The position numbers were made by a program, and so were the translations under genes. Shown here one piece after another: positions 42,721-50,614 of a DNA stretch of 64,000 nt (positions are counted from its first letter, which is position 1; the number at the start of each line of letters is the position of its first letter). The notes beneath the pieces were generated by a model, which had not been told where the DNA came from, did no database searches, and saw only the letters and a list, made by a program, of their open reading frames with translations. Source of the DNA: Polyangiaceae bacterium (lineage in GTDB: Bacteria; Myxococcota_A; Polyangia; Polyangiales; Polyangiaceae). The stretch lies in the NCBI GenBank assembly GCA_016712345.1, contig JADJRH010000001.1, forward strand, positions 4,777,001 to 4,841,000, in the 5' to 3' direction.

Positions 42721-44085
42721 TCAACGTGCCGGGTGTCAGTTCCGGGTCGCCGAAGTTGTCGAGGGGGCCGCCGTTTTCGTTTTTACAACCCACGGCGGTG
42801 CCAATGGTGTTGAACAGGCGATTGTTTGTGACTTGTCCAAAGTCGAGATATTGGCCTGTTTTGAGGGCGCCTTTGCAACTGCCGGCGAGGATAAAGGGCA
42901 CGTTGCTGTACGAGTGATATTTCTCCCCGAGGTCGTTTAGCCATACCGCCACACCGGCGTCGAGGAGCGACCCTTGGGCGAGTTTGACCGCATCAAGCTT
43001 TTCAAGCAGGTACTTGAAAAGCCGGGCGTGAATGCGATCGATCTCGTGATGAAGGATGTCTGCGTTGGGAATAGGAGGCCCGTCCGCGCCATCGGAGTCA
43101 ATTCGGTGGCTGATCTTGTGGAAGCTCTTTTGTTTCACCCCATCAATGGTGAACTGAACTCCCGCATTGCCGCTGCCAAATTGCAGGGTGGCGGCGCGCA
43201 CCACACCACAGGCAATTGCGAGGGTTAAAATGTCCATTTGGAGTTTACAAACCGTTTCAAAATAGTCGTCGTTTGTAGCGTTTTGCGACATAGCCTGAAT
43301 GTTGCCAACTTCGTCGTCGCTCATGCCACACACAATGCCAATTTCCATGTCTCGAATGCTCGTGAAGTGGAGATCCAAACGATCGCGATCCGCTTTTGAC
43401 AGATCTTTCCGAGCGAGCAACGTGGACATTTGTTCGCGGACCAGATCATTCACGCTCATGCGGCGCTTTCGCAGGATTTCAAGCGCGGCCGGGTCTGCGT
43501 TGGACAGTCCAAAAAGGTCTGTGTACGCATTGTACGGATTGTTCTCAGCGGCGCGCAGGTCTTTGACTCCACGGTAAGAAAGCACCTCATCCAAGTAGCC
43601 GTATTTGGCGCCTACATAAAGTGTCAGGGTTCGACCCCTTCTTTACCCAACTCGCGCTGAATGCGATTATCAATGGACTCACCCATGGCAAGCGACTCGT
43701 TGCTGGCGGGCATGTCCGACACTTTGGCGGCCGTCAGGCATTGGTTTCCACCGCCTGAATGGCCACATCCGTTGCCGTCAAAGGCAAAGTGAATCCCTTT
43801 TAGAATGTTGAGTCGATCTGCAAAATCACCCAATTCTGAAAGCGTTCTACCCGAGTCTCCAAGCAACATGGCCGACGTGATTGCTCCGGGGCCAAAGCTT
43901 GGCCAAAAGCGCTCCGGTTCGTCACTTGTTTCTTGTTGAACGCCGTTTGCCTGGCGGCAAAAAATGGCGAACGGCTCAGCATCACCCTCGCCAGCACGCG
44001 CTTTTTTGGGGGAGAGCGTTTCAAGAAAGGGTAGGGTTAAGGTGGCGCCCAACGCACCGAGGAGAAACTTGCGTCGTTGAATCAC
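42704..44085 (-). pseudogene. Frameshifted DUF1552 family gene
   Basis: Two consecutive reading frames on the minus strand together make one DUF1552 protein. The N-terminal part (43624-44085, 153 residues) has a Tat/secretion-like leader 'RRKFLLGALGATLTLPFLET' and runs to a TGA at 43624. The other part is read in a different frame, continuing from about 43620 ('LTLYVGAKYGYLDEV...') to 42704. The intact paralogue at 57611-58969 has 452 residues; the two parts add up to about the same, so a single-base shift near 43620-43630 explains the break. The bases there (GAAGGGGTCGAACCC on the minus strand) are not an obvious slippery site. Either a true mutation or a sequencing/assembly error. The upstream DUF1592 gene overlaps its start by four bases. 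Confidence 0.8.
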
Positions 44086-45782
44086 GGCTGCACCTCCACA
44101 GGGCGCGAGAGAAAAGAAGGACTTGTCACAAGCGCAACCACCAGGTCGGTCACGCTTCCCCCGTTTTGAGAAACGTCGGCCACCTTGGCAATCAAAGCGG
44201 CGTCTTCGGTTTTCCGATCACGTCCGTATAGATATTCAAGCCAAAAGCGCGTGTAACAGCGGTGGGTTTGTTCTTCATCCGCCGCGATCTGACTGAACTC
44301 GGCCGCACCGTTATACGACTTGGCGCCGCTTTCAAATGGGAAGGTGTCGGCGGCGTTAATTGGAAAGCCGTTGTCTTCAGTGCGGTATTCACCCAAAGCG
44401 CCGTAGTGTTCAAGGGCAAACCCCGCGGGGTTGATATATTTGCCATGACACGTTTCGCCGCAGGTTCCCTTGCCTGTCAACGTGGTAACCTTTTCACGGT
44501 TGGTGGCTTCATCACCCAACATGGCTCCCATGGCCGCAGCGGGAGGATCTCCCAATTCCTGACACAAGATACGCCGGTTGATAAAGACACCCCGCAGGAT
44601 GCTGTCAGGTTGGCTCTTTGTACCTTTCCAAGCCAAAAAACCCACCCTTGTGAGCAACCCTGACCGTTCTGCCTCGGGCAAATCTACCTGGGTGAAGGTT
44701 TCATTGGTAAGCCCACTCGTGGGTAGACCGTACACTTCCGCCAAACGGGCGTTTACGAACGTGGTTCGCGAGGTGAGCAGTTCTGCCAAACCACCGCCTT
44801 CGGTGAAAAGCACGTGGTCCACAAACATGGACAGTTCTTTTCGCATGTCGGGGCCGATAGCAGGGTCAAAGTTGGGGTATGCCGTGACCGACTTGTCAAT
44901 TGCGATGTATTGCTCGGCGTCATAGAGTTGATCGTGAAACGAAACGAGCGTTTCGCGCGCGCGCGGGTCGGCCAGAAGGCGTTTTGCCTCTGCCTCCACT
45001 CCAGATGGTGAGGTGAGCTTGCCGGCATCCGCCGCGCTGAAGAGTTGGTCATCTGGCATGGTTCCCCAGAGCGCGTAGGAAAGGCGGGTTGCCACCTCGT
45101 AATCTGACAGAGCAATGGTGCCGTCGGGCCGAGGTACAAATCCCAGTTCAGGCCGGTAGACGAAGTAGGGAGATTGCAAAAACGCTTCTATCGTTAAGCG
45201 AACGCCGGCAATAAATGGGTCTGCACCCTGGTCAAGCGCCGGGGCGGCGTCAAACACCTTACCAAACTGACCCAGCTCGTCCGATGTGAGGGGCCTGCGC
45301 AACGCCCGTTTTCCAAATGCGGTTAGGAAGGCCTGCTTTTTAGCCTGTGGATCTGTGGGTAGATCGGTTGGGAGGATGTTGGCGAGCAGGGTAGGATTGG
45401 ACGTAACGAGCAACGCCACTTCCTCTGCGGCGCGTTGATAATCCGCCCATAGACCCGGGGTGACCTGAAGCGCCGCTTCATTGTTATCAAATGCTTTTCC
45501 ACCGAGCGGATCGGGCGTGAACGAAGCGCTCAAGCCGGTGGGAGAGTTGAGTTGAAAAAGATCGACAATGGTGCGCTCCCATTGCGCGTGCGACAAACGC
45601 GGAAACCGAAGGTGCGGCGCGACGGTGACTCCGGCCGGCTCTTCGGTTGGGTTTTTTCCACCCTCGCCGATGTCGTAAGGATCGCCGAGCACACCCGAGC
45701 AACCCGCGCCGAGAGCGAGCGCGCATAACAGTGGCGTAACCCGCAGCCACGAAGCAGTTTGGGCGACAAGCAAGTTTCGCAT
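44082..45782 (-). CDS. DUF1592/DUF1588 cytochrome-like lipoprotein, first copy
   Basis: About 566 residues from ATG 45782. The leader 'LRVTPLLCALALGAGC' has a lipobox (LGAGC). Then come the domains usual for this planctomycete/myxobacterial family: DUF1587/1595-like N-terminal part ('FPRLSHAQWERTIVDLFQL', 'FGKRALRRPLTSDEL'), DUF1592 ('YEVATRLSYALWGTMPDDQL'), DUF1588 ('LLTRVGFLAWKG', 'CGETCHGKYINPAGFALEHYGALGEYR') and DUF1585 at the end. The haem-like site reads CxxxCH rather than CAACH, so haem binding is doubtful. It overlaps the DUF1552 gene by four bases (44082-44085), a conserved pairing. Role unknown. Confidence 0.88.
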   Translation of the reverse strand: MRNLLVAQTASWLRVTPLLCALALGAGCSGVLGDPYDIGEGGKNPTEEPAGVTVAPHLRFPRLSHAQWERTIVDLFQLNSPTGLSASFTPDPLGGKAFDNNEAALQVTPGLWADYQRAAEEVALLVTSNPTLLANILPTDLPTDPQAKKQAFLTAFGKRALRRPLTSDELGQFGKVFDAAPALDQGADPFIAGVRLTIEAFLQSPYFVYRPELGFVPRPDGTIALSDYEVATRLSYALWGTMPDDQLFSAADAGKLTSPSGVEAEAKRLLADPRARETLVSFHDQLYDAEQYIAIDKSVTAYPNFDPAIGPDMRKELSMFVDHVLFTEGGGLAELLTSRTTFVNARLAEVYGLPTSGLTNETFTQVDLPEAERSGLLTRVGFLAWKGTKSQPDSILRGVFINRRILCQELGDPPAAAMGAMLGDEATNREKVTTLTGKGTCGETCHGKYINPAGFALEHYGALGEYRTEDNGFPINAADTFPFESGAKSYNGAAEFSQIAADEEQTHRCYTRFWLEYLYGRDRKTEDAALIAKVADVSQNGGSVTDLVVALVTSPSFLSRPVEVQP

Positions 45783-45951
45783 TCGGCACCCCATAGATGG
45801 ACCGCCATCATGACCGAAGAGCCGTCGCTTGTATAGAGCCAATTGTAACTGGATAACGATTTCACTATAAACTCAATTATCCTCTCCGACGATAACAGGC
45901 AGTTTGCGTAACTTTACAACCAGTCCAAAAAAGGCGTGCTAGCGTTGTCCC

Positions 45952-46938
45952 GTGTTTTGGAAAAAATTTGGAATGGGAGTGGCATCGGCGGCGCTTTTGC
46001 TCGGAACAACGCGCGCAAACGCCGATGAGTCCGTTGCCGCGGCAGAAGCGGCGATCAAAAACGAAGAACTTCATCAAACGGTTGAAAGTCTGCTTTTTGA
46101 CGTTCGAAAAATTATTGAAGTCCAAACCTCAACCGGTTGGAAAATTGACCGGTATGAATATGAAAAGGTCATGCCCGACACGCTTTTAAGCGTGTGCCGT
46201 ACCACCGATGAAACGCGCAGTTTTGCGTTGGCAGAAGCCGCGCGTGAAGTGACTCGTCTCGGTGGCCCGCTTGAATTGGCGCTGCAAAAAAATGGTAACC
46301 AAATTGGTAAACTCGGCGACCTGGTACTGGCCACACGGGTAGAAAAGTTGTTGGCGGAAGCGGTGCGTCGAGCCCCGGCAGAATGTCCTGTGTGGGTAAC
46401 TCCCCAACGCAACTTCCGCTCGGTTCAGGCAGGGGTAGATCGATTTATACTGTCGCTTGAAGGCGGTGGCGCGGGCCTCCTTCAATACGCCGATGCTCAT
46501 CCCGCCGGCACCACCGGGTTTACCGTGGGCGGCGGCGGCGGGGGTAGACTGCTTTTGGGGAGAGGTTTCGGGCAGAATTGGAGTGTTCGGTTTGGACCTG
46601 AATTGTCGGGCGTGGCGCTTGTGCAACGGGAGGGAACAACCACGTCTTTGCCTCTGCAATTTCAGGGCGCGTTGCCGCTCGTGGTGCGGTATGCGGATAT
46701 CTCTTGGCACTACAACGCCGAGGTGGCACCGCTCGCCATGTTTACTGAAAACGATCCGGTGCTTCGGTACGGTTTTCGAGTCGGGGTGATGATCGGTATA
46801 TCGGCGCTTCAGGTGCGCAGTTTTATACCGTGGGCAGGGGTGGGCGGCGCTGTTGAGCTGTTTCCCGAGGCCGACGGCCGCACCACATTGGTAAACCTCA
46901 AGGGTGGACTCCGAGCGGGAGTTGACTGGGATTTTTAG
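45952..46938 (+). CDS. Hypothetical outer-membrane barrel protein
   Basis: 328 residues from GTG 45952 (an ATG at 45973 would cut the signal peptide). Signal 'FWKKFGMGVASAALLLGTTRANA', then an alpha-helical region rich in E/A/K (about 25-150), then a Gly-rich linker 'GGGGGGRLLLGRGFG' and ~140 residues of amphipathic strands ending '...LRAGVDWDF' with a terminal aromatic residue, the usual ending of outer-membrane barrels. A periplasmic helical domain plus a barrel is a known layout, but I cannot name a family. Converges on the next gene, with stops touching. Confidence 0.6.
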   Translation: MFWKKFGMGVASAALLLGTTRANADESVAAAEAAIKNEELHQTVESLLFDVRKIIEVQTSTGWKIDRYEYEKVMPDTLLSVCRTTDETRSFALAEAAREVTRLGGPLELALQKNGNQIGKLGDLVLATRVEKLLAEAVRRAPAECPVWVTPQRNFRSVQAGVDRFILSLEGGGAGLLQYADAHPAGTTGFTVGGGGGGRLLLGRGFGQNWSVRFGPELSGVALVQREGTTTSLPLQFQGALPLVVRYADISWHYNAEVAPLAMFTENDPVLRYGFRVGVMIGISALQVRSFIPWAGVGGAVELFPEADGRTTLVNLKGGLRAGVDWDF

Positions 46939-47232
46939 CTACTTCACGGGCCCCTTGTAGCAGGGGTGATCGCACACTTCGAGCACCCGTTTGGGCGAGA
47001 CCGCATTTGCGAGTTGCATAATGCGGCAACCCAGATGCATCAGCTCTTCCATTGTTTGAGCGGCAATGGCGCCTTCTAAGAAAGGCGAGGTTCCGTAGGG
47101 AACCAGGCGGTCCAGCTCGTCGAGCAGCGAGCGAACCACGGCGGCCTGAGTGCGAATAGCGCGAATTTCAACCTCATGGTCTGAAGGGGCAAGCGCGAGC
47201 TGAGTGGAAGTGCCGAAAGTGGTGTTGGCCAT
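46939..47232 (-). CDS. Small hypothetical protein
   Basis: 97 residues, ATG 47232, preceded by a good GGAGGA site. A helical protein, no signal peptide or membrane segment, with cysteines near the end ('CRIMQLA', 'CDHPCYKG'). The good ribosome site and codon pattern support a real gene. No family recognised. It is divergent from the Ro locus: its start faces the 606-base region holding the tRNA-like RNA. Confidence 0.55.
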   Translation of the reverse strand: MANTTFGTSTQLALAPSDHEVEIRAIRTQAAVVRSLLDELDRLVPYGTSPFLEGAIAAQTMEELMHLGCRIMQLANAVSPKRVLEVCDHPCYKGPVK

Positions 47233-47469
47233 GGCAAGATCCTCCTCTGGCCTTGTGGAGATTCTATGGCAATCTGTGGGCCATTGTCTGGAGCCTTTGA
47301 TCCAAGGCGATTTTGAAGCCTACCCTCACCGACCGGCGCAGGCATTGCGCGCCGTGCGCACCTGCCGATGGGCTGCGCAAGAAGTTAGTGCCGCGGTTTC
47401 ATGACAGCCTATTAGCTCATTGGATAGTGTTTTATTCACTCGGAGAGGGCCATTCTGCAGGCCTCGACG

Positions 47470-47488
47470 CGCAGCGCACAAAGCTGCG
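47470..47488. promoter_or_regulatory. Inverted repeat upstream of the sigma-54 promoter, candidate activator site
   Basis: CGCAGC-GCACAAA-GCTGCG, a 6-bp inverted repeat with a 7-base spacer, lies about 50-65 bases before the predicted transcription start. The same half-sites recur as TCGCAGC-GAC-GCTGCGA at 47538-47554, just after the start. Two matching dyads around a sigma-54-like promoter would suit an enhancer-binding activator, but no activator gene is in the window. Confidence 0.3.
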
Positions 47489-47508
47489 GGCAGATTGAAT
47501 TTGGGCGC

Positions 47509-47525
47509 CTGGCACAAGCGCTGCA
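47509..47525 (+). promoter_or_regulatory. Sigma-54-type promoter (-24/-12) upstream of the Y RNA candidate
   Basis: CTGGCAC-AAGCG-CTGCA matches the consensus TGGCAC-N5-TTGCA at every position except the first T of the -12 element. GG (47511-47512) and GC (47523-47524) are separated by exactly ten bases, as required. The predicted start is at about 47536, just before the tRNA-like RNA. In Salmonella the rsr-yrl-rtc genes are under sigma-54 control with RtcR as activator (established); sigma-54 use here is inference from the match and position. Confidence 0.5.
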
Positions 47526-47535
47526 AACTGGATGT

Positions 47536-47700
47536 TGTCGCAGCGACGCTGCGAATGGTCAAGGTAGCTCAATAGTAGAGCAGCGAAAAACAACCTCAGC
47601 AAACGTTCTCCGGGTGACCGGCAGTGATCGTTGGGGTTACTTCCCTATTACGGCGCGGATGCGGGTGCAAGTCCCGTCCTTGACCCCAACAGCGTGTCTC
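47536..47700 (+). ncRNA. YrlA-like Y RNA (tRNA mimic) upstream of the Ro gene
   Basis: The core 47557-47685 folds like a tRNA. Acceptor-like stem GGTCAAGG (47557-47564) pairs with CCTTGACC (47678-47685), 8 bp. Linker TA, then a D-arm GCTC-AATAGTA-GAGC (47567-47581). T-arm GCGGG-TGCAAGT-CCCGT (47661-47677) has a 7-base loop and abuts the acceptor strand exactly as in tRNA; the loop differs from TTCAAGT at one position. Between D- and T-arm, AACCTC (47592-47597) pairs with GGGGTT (47633-47638) and AACG with CGTT, enclosing CCGG-GTGA-CCGG with a GNRA tetraloop. Outside the core, ACGCTG (47546-47551) can pair with CAGCGT (47690-47695). Bacterial YrlA RNAs have such a tRNA-like module and are encoded beside the Ro gene. 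The ends are estimates. Confidence 0.72.
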
Positions 47701-47713
47701 GTTCGCGAGTACA
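47693..47713 (+). other. Stable TTCG-loop hairpin after the Y RNA core
   Basis: GTGTCTCG-TTCG-CGAG-T-ACAC: four G/C-rich pairs around a TTCG loop, continuing through four further pairs with one bulged T. It directly follows the tRNA-like core and may mark the 3' end or a processing boundary of the RNA. No T-run follows, so it is not a standard terminator, and transcription could continue into the Ro gene. Confidence 0.4.
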
Positions 47714-47768
47714 CGTTTGTTGCGCGCGCGATTTGGCAGTGAGACAGCGGTTACTTCTTGGTTTGAAA

Positions 47769-47833
47769 CACCGCCGTCGTTCTTCTCCAAATCTCCCGCG
47801 TTGTCTGTCTTTTTCCCCGTGAAAACGGCGGTG
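47769..47833 (+). promoter_or_regulatory. Inverted repeat reaching the Ro ribosome-binding region
   Basis: CACCGCCGT (47769-47777) is the exact reverse complement of ACGGCGGTG (47825-47833), with 47 bases between. The 3' arm ends five bases before the Ro ATG (47839) and covers the only G-rich stretch that could serve as a ribosome site. If formed in the mRNA it would block translation initiation, suggesting control of Ro synthesis. The effect is inference; the 9-bp complementarity is seen directly. Confidence 0.4.
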
Positions 47834-47838
47834 ATGTC

Positions 47839-49449
47839 ATGAGCCTTTTTCAATCCCGTATCAACTCGCAGGTGGATGTGTACGCAGACTCGGCGCACCT
47901 GAATTTTATGGGTGGCACTTCGTACGACGTGAAAAACCCGCTGGTCCGTCTGCGCCTTGCCGCATCTTCGTGTTTCTTTGGCGAACCGATGTATTACCAC
48001 CGCGACTCAGCGGATAAGCGCCCTGTGCGTCGCGTGGGTCAACGTCGCCTTTCAGACATTGAAGTGAAGCATCTCCGCGCCACGTTGAATGCCATTGAGC
48101 CTCAAGAATGGCGTGGTCTGTCGCCCGCCGAGCTGATTGAAAAAGCGGTAGACGCGGCGCTTGAGTCTGATCCTGAAGCCACGTTGCGTGAAGCCGTCAG
48201 GTTGCGTTCTGAAGAACAGATTCGCACAACGCCGCAGGTGATTTTGGTGCGAGCCGCTCACCACGCGCGCGTTCGCGGCACGGGGCTCATTCGCAAATAT
48301 GCCAAAGACATTGTGACGCGCGCCGATGAGCCGTCGGTGGGTTTGGCGTACCAGATGTATCGGTATGGGAAACCCATTCCAAACTCTCTAAAAAAGGCCT
48401 GGCGTGATGCGCTCTGCCGGTTTGGACAATACGCTCTCGCCAAATATCGAATGGAAGGGAAGGTTGCCAAAACGGTGGACGTGATGAACCTTGTGCATCC
48501 CAAAAGTCAGGCGGTTGACTTGTTGGCAAAAGGTCAACTTTCTACCACCGACAAAACGTGGGAATCGATTGTATCGGCCCAGGGTTCCACTGTTGAAGCG
48601 TGGACAAAAGCGCTTGATGTCATGGGTCACATGGCGCTCCTGCGCAATCTACGCAATTTGCTCCAAGTGGGTGTGCCCGCGGGCGCATTCACTTCTGAAC
48701 TTGTAAAAGGGGCAAAAACCGGGCGCCAATTGCCGTTTCGGTACTATAGCGCTTATCAGGCGGTGAAGTCGCTTGAAGCAATCGGCGAATCAAAAGGGGT
48801 TCTCCGTGCCATTGAAGCGTGCCTTTGGGACAGCATTCGTCAATTGCCCCGTTTCCCGGGGCGCGTCATGGCGCTCGCTGACAACAGCGGGTCTGCGCAA
48901 AACGCAACCACGTCTTCCATGGGGAAGGTGAAAATCTCTACCATTGGAAATCTGACGGGTATACTTGCGGCGATGAGGGCGGACGAAGGCTACCTGGGAC
49001 TCTTCGGCGACCAGTTGGTGACGCGTGAAGTGGATACCGACGGTTCGGCTCTCAAGCAATTGGAAGCCGCCGAAAAGGCCGCCGAGAGTATTGGACAGGG
49101 TACTGAAAACGGGGTGTGGCTCTTTTGGGATAAAGCCATTCGAAAGAAAGAACACTGGGACACCGTGTTCGTTTTTTCGGACATGCAAGCCGGACACGGC
49201 GGACTTTATGGTCCTCGACCGTCTGACTATTCGGATTTCCAATGGCAAGGTGGAACCAACATTGACGTGGCCGCGTTGGTTGCGCGCTACCGAGCCAAAG
49301 TGAACCCGAACGTGCTTGTGTTCTTGGTACAAATCGCCGGGTATCAAGACACGCTGGTTCCCGAAGTGTACGATCGCACGTACATCCTCGGCGGCTGGGG
49401 TGAAGGGCTTCTTCGCTACGCCGCGGAAATGGCGAAGATCATCCCGTAA
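47839..49449 (+). CDS. rsr: Ro60/TROVE domain RNA-binding protein (bacterial Rsr)
   Basis: 536 residues. The TROVE (HEAT-repeat ring) domain covers about 30-330: 'NPLVRLRLAASSCFFGEP', 'ILVRAAHHARVRGTGLIRKYAKDIV', and the hallmark 'VMGHMALLRNLRNLLQVGV' (261-279). The C-terminal vWA-like domain (341-536) has the MIDAS start 'DNSGS' (Asp348, Ser350, Ser352) and a later acidic 'VFSDMQAG'. Ro rings bind Y RNAs on the outside and misfolded or single-stranded RNA ends through the pore; in Deinococcus and Salmonella, Rsr works with PNPase and Y RNAs in RNA decay and stress recovery. Here it follows a YrlA-like RNA. No rtcA/rtcB genes adjoin it. A strong terminator follows. Confidence 0.92.
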   Translation: MSLFQSRINSQVDVYADSAHLNFMGGTSYDVKNPLVRLRLAASSCFFGEPMYYHRDSADKRPVRRVGQRRLSDIEVKHLRATLNAIEPQEWRGLSPAELIEKAVDAALESDPEATLREAVRLRSEEQIRTTPQVILVRAAHHARVRGTGLIRKYAKDIVTRADEPSVGLAYQMYRYGKPIPNSLKKAWRDALCRFGQYALAKYRMEGKVAKTVDVMNLVHPKSQAVDLLAKGQLSTTDKTWESIVSAQGSTVEAWTKALDVMGHMALLRNLRNLLQVGVPAGAFTSELVKGAKTGRQLPFRYYSAYQAVKSLEAIGESKGVLRAIEACLWDSIRQLPRFPGRVMALADNSGSAQNATTSSMGKVKISTIGNLTGILAAMRADEGYLGLFGDQLVTREVDTDGSALKQLEAAEKAAESIGQGTENGVWLFWDKAIRKKEHWDTVFVFSDMQAGHGGLYGPRPSDYSDFQWQGGTNIDVAALVARYRAKVNPNVLVFLVQIAGYQDTLVPEVYDRTYILGGWGEGLLRYAAEMAKIIP

Positions 49450-49460
49450 CAATCCGCGTT

Positions 49461-49507
49461 GAGCGGGGGCGCTTTTCGGTAGAAATGGCGCCCTGCTCTT
49501 TTTGTTT
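49461..49507 (+). terminator. Intrinsic terminator after the Ro gene
   Basis: GAGC-G-GGGGCGC pairs with GCGCCC-T-GCTC (about ten pairs with one extra G and one G-T pair), enclosing a ~15-base loop, and is followed directly by TTTTT. It starts 12 bases after the Ro stop and ends the Y RNA/Ro unit before the next gene. Confidence 0.8.
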
Positions 49508-49599
49508 GTGTACGCTTCATGGGTTGGGCGAGCCCCGTGTCAACAGGATAAAACGAGAGCCATCTTGTTTCCCAAACGGGGCTTTGTTATCGAGGGCCG

Positions 49600-50373
49600 A
49601 TGCTGCTCTCGCACGAACCTCCCCCGTTTGAAATCGTTTGTCCCGAGGGAGGATCCCGTATCGTTTTAGTGTGCGATCACGCATCGCACAGGTTGCCCGA
49701 AGCGGTGGGCACACTGGGCATTTCGCAGGCCGACCTTGTAAGTCACATTGGTTGGGACATTGGCGCGGCCCGTGTGGCTCGTTTACTTTCAGAAAGCCTA
49801 AACGCTCCACTTGTGCTGTCGGGCTATTCTCGCCTCGTTGTAGATTGCAATAGGCCTACCCATGTTCCAAGCGCCTTTCCAGAAACGTCCGGCGGTGTCA
49901 CGGTGCCGGGCAATCAAGCGCTGACAGTTGAGCAAAAGCAGCTCAGGGTAAACACATTTCACACTCCTTACCATCAGGCGATTGAGCGTACACTTGTTGA
50001 GCAGGCCAAACGTCTCGCCCCGGTAAAGCCCATTCTCCTCGCCGTCCACAGTTTCACGCCAGAACTTCTTGGTCAAAAACGGCCTTGGAACATAGGCCTT
50101 TTGTACGGATCCGACGGGCGCTTGGCGCACCGATTTTTAGCCAAATTGCAGCGCGATCCTCTCCTGACTGTGGGGGACAATCTTCCGTACCACGTGTCTG
50201 AAACCACCGACTATACAATTCCAGTTCATGGCATTCAAAAAGGAATTCTCCACACTGCTTTGGAGATCCGGCAAAACGGGATTGATACAGACGCGGGGGT
50301 GATCGAGTGGGCTGCGCGCATCGGTGGAATTTGCAAAGAAATCCTCAACGAGCTGGGCAAAAATGCCGACTGA
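49600..50373 (+). CDS. N-formylglutamate amidohydrolase family protein
   Basis: 257 residues with the family motifs: 'VLVCDHASHRLPEA' (D-H metal-binding region), 'SHIGWDIGAARVA', 'LSGYSRLVVDCNR' (the R-x-x-x-D-x-N-R signature), 'HTPYHQAIER' and 'LLAVHSFTP'. These enzymes hydrolyse N-formylglutamate or related acyl amino acids; several members are annotated only by fold (FGase). No signal peptide, so it is cytoplasmic. Its start lies 93 bases after the Ro terminator, so it is transcribed separately. Confidence 0.88.
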   Translation: MLLSHEPPPFEIVCPEGGSRIVLVCDHASHRLPEAVGTLGISQADLVSHIGWDIGAARVARLLSESLNAPLVLSGYSRLVVDCNRPTHVPSAFPETSGGVTVPGNQALTVEQKQLRVNTFHTPYHQAIERTLVEQAKRLAPVKPILLAVHSFTPELLGQKRPWNIGLLYGSDGRLAHRFLAKLQRDPLLTVGDNLPYHVSETTDYTIPVHGIQKGILHTALEIRQNGIDTDAGVIEWAARIGGICKEILNELGKNAD

Positions 50374-50614
50374 AACAGCACATCGGTGGTGCGAAACGTT
50401 TTGAAACGTACCACCGAACGCTATCTTGGTGAGGAGCGGTTCGGTTGTTTCAATACCCCTCATTTTTCTGAAATCTACCTGCAATGATGCGCCGTTTGGG
50501 TGTGGCCCGCCGGTTGCTCTACCCTTGGCAAGCACCCGTTGGGTGGATGATGTTCCAAACGCGCGAGGCCCGGTTGCGGGCTCCCGCCATAAAAGGTTCT
50601 CCAGTGAGGCGATT

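Larger units (their letters stand above)
47233..47838 (+). other. 606-base intergenic region holding the Ro RNA locus
   Basis: Contains, in order: a featureless part (47233-47400), a degenerate tRNA-like segment (47408-47470), an inverted repeat CGCAGC-N7-GCTGCG (47470-47488), a sigma-54-like promoter (47509-47525), the tRNA-like Y RNA candidate (47536-47700), a hairpin with a TTCG loop, and an inverted repeat against the Ro start. No protein gene is supported. Confidence 0.7.

Noticed and set aside
43600..43640. Programmed frameshift in the DUF1552 gene
   Set aside because: No slippery heptamer, and the paralogue is read in one frame.
39299..45782. A larger defence island around the KGGVGR/HEPN pair
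   Set aside because: Neighbours are a lipoprotein and DUF1592/DUF1552 genes; no restriction, toxin-antitoxin, reverse transcriptase or CBASS-type genes are seen.
47204..47404. Small plus-strand frame before the Y RNA
   Set aside because: Overlaps the start and ribosome site of the opposite 97-residue gene and shows no protein features.
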